A stretch of 50,535 bases of DNA from Acidimicrobiaceae bacterium (GTDB lineage Bacteria > Actinomycetota > Acidimicrobiia > Acidimicrobiales > Ilumatobacteraceae), in contig CANLHV010000002.1 in the NCBI GenBank assembly GCA_947490975.1, positions 1 to 50,535 on the forward strand. The letters are read 5' to 3'. Positions 50,000 to 50,535 of this stretch are shown here, in pieces; position 1 is the stretch's first letter, and every line of letters starts with the position of its first letter. Position numbers and translations under genes: made by a program. Below the pieces are notes generated by a model that saw only the letters and a program-made list of their open reading frames with translations, was not told the origin of the DNA and ran no database searches.

Positions 50000-50535
50000 A
50001 TGTCGAAAACAAATTCACATGCATTCAGTGAGAGCAAGACTGCCGGTGCTTTGCTGAATGCGCGACCCTCGTGTCCGTTTATGCCTGTCTTTGGCGCACC
50101 TCAAGTTATGTTCGAACGTGGACAAGGCACGCAGTTATGGGATGTCAACGGTAAGCGCTATTTAGATTTTCTGTGTGGCATCGCAGTCACCTCGCTCGGT
50201 CACAGCAACCCGATAGTCGCTTCGGCGATTTCGCAACAAGCAAACACGTTGTTGCACGTCAGCAATTTTTTTGCCAACCCAGTTGCGACCCAAACAGCCT
50301 TGATGGTCGACAAGTTGCTTAGCGAGGCCTGTGGTGAAAACGCCGGATACGGCCAAGTGTTTTTTTGTAACTCAGGTGCTGAAGCCAATGAGGCAGGCAT
50401 CAAATTGGCGCGTAAGTTTGGTGGCCGCGGCAAACATGTCGTCGTTAGCGCACTCGGAAGTTTTCACGGGCGTACTCTTGCAGCGTTGGCGGCAACCGGT
50501 CAGCCAGAAAAGCATGAGCCATTTGCGCCGATGCC
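50000..50535 (+). CDS. argD: Acetylornithine aminotransferase (3' truncated by window edge)
   Basis: QLWDVNGKRYLDFLCGIAVTSLGHSNP; VFFCNSGAEANEAGIKLARKF; SFHGRTLAALAATGQ; open to window end. Confidence 0.93.
   Translation, partial: MSKTNSHAFSESKTAGALLNARPSCPFMPVFGAPQVMFERGQGTQLWDVNGKRYLDFLCGIAVTSLGHSNPIVASAISQQANTLLHVSNFFANPVATQTALMVDKLLSEACGENAGYGQVFFCNSGAEANEAGIKLARKFGGRGKHVVVSALGSFHGRTLAALAATGQPEKHEPFAPM

Noticed and set aside
1-50535. Search for tRNA/rRNA, CRISPR arrays, transposases, toxin-antitoxin or phage genes
   Set aside because: No cloverleaf, spaced direct repeats, or recognisable mobile/defence proteins were seen by eye; tRNAscan-SE/Infernal would be needed for a definitive negative.

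Overview
The window is about 50.5 kb of dense, almost entirely plus-strand housekeeping chromosome. It most resembles a streamlined actinobacterium, possibly Acidimicrobiia-like; this is inferred from gene order plus mIHF, DUF1844 and a degenerate PriA, with no database search. Gene order: yebC(partial)-peroxiredoxin-ruvCAB-queA-tgt-yajC-secDF-relA-hisS-aspS-rarA-small membrane protein-alaS-ruvX-mltG-aroE-aroC-aroK-aroB-aroQ-pepP-efp-nusB-DUF2079-pyrR-pyrB-pyrC-carA-carB-pyrD-mihF-gmk-rpoZ-metK-priA-def-fmt-(DUF1844, minus strand)-infC-rpmI-rplT-trmH-pheS-pheT-tag-argC-argB-argD(partial). I found no mobile element, CRISPR array, rRNA or tRNA, and no obvious accessory or defence island. The most interesting signals are regulatory. 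(1) infC has no ATG/GTG/TTG start that keeps its N-terminal domain. It appears to start at ATA, which overlaps the stop of a Shine-Dalgarno-led 7-codon mini-ORF, behind a structured leader of about 260 nt. (2) The trmH-like gene downstream of rplT has no canonical start for its conserved N-terminus and appears to use CTG in a CTGA overlap with the rplT stop. (3) A PyrR-binding-loop motif upstream of pyrR sits in a hairpin that would sequester the Shine-Dalgarno sequence. (4) Two ARG-box-like inverted repeats 20 bp apart overlap the argC promoter, which looks leaderless. (5) Many operon-leading genes have TANNNT about 6-9 nt before the start codon, suggesting common leaderless transcription. 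Expected neighbours argJ, pyrF and pyrK are missing from their usual positions.
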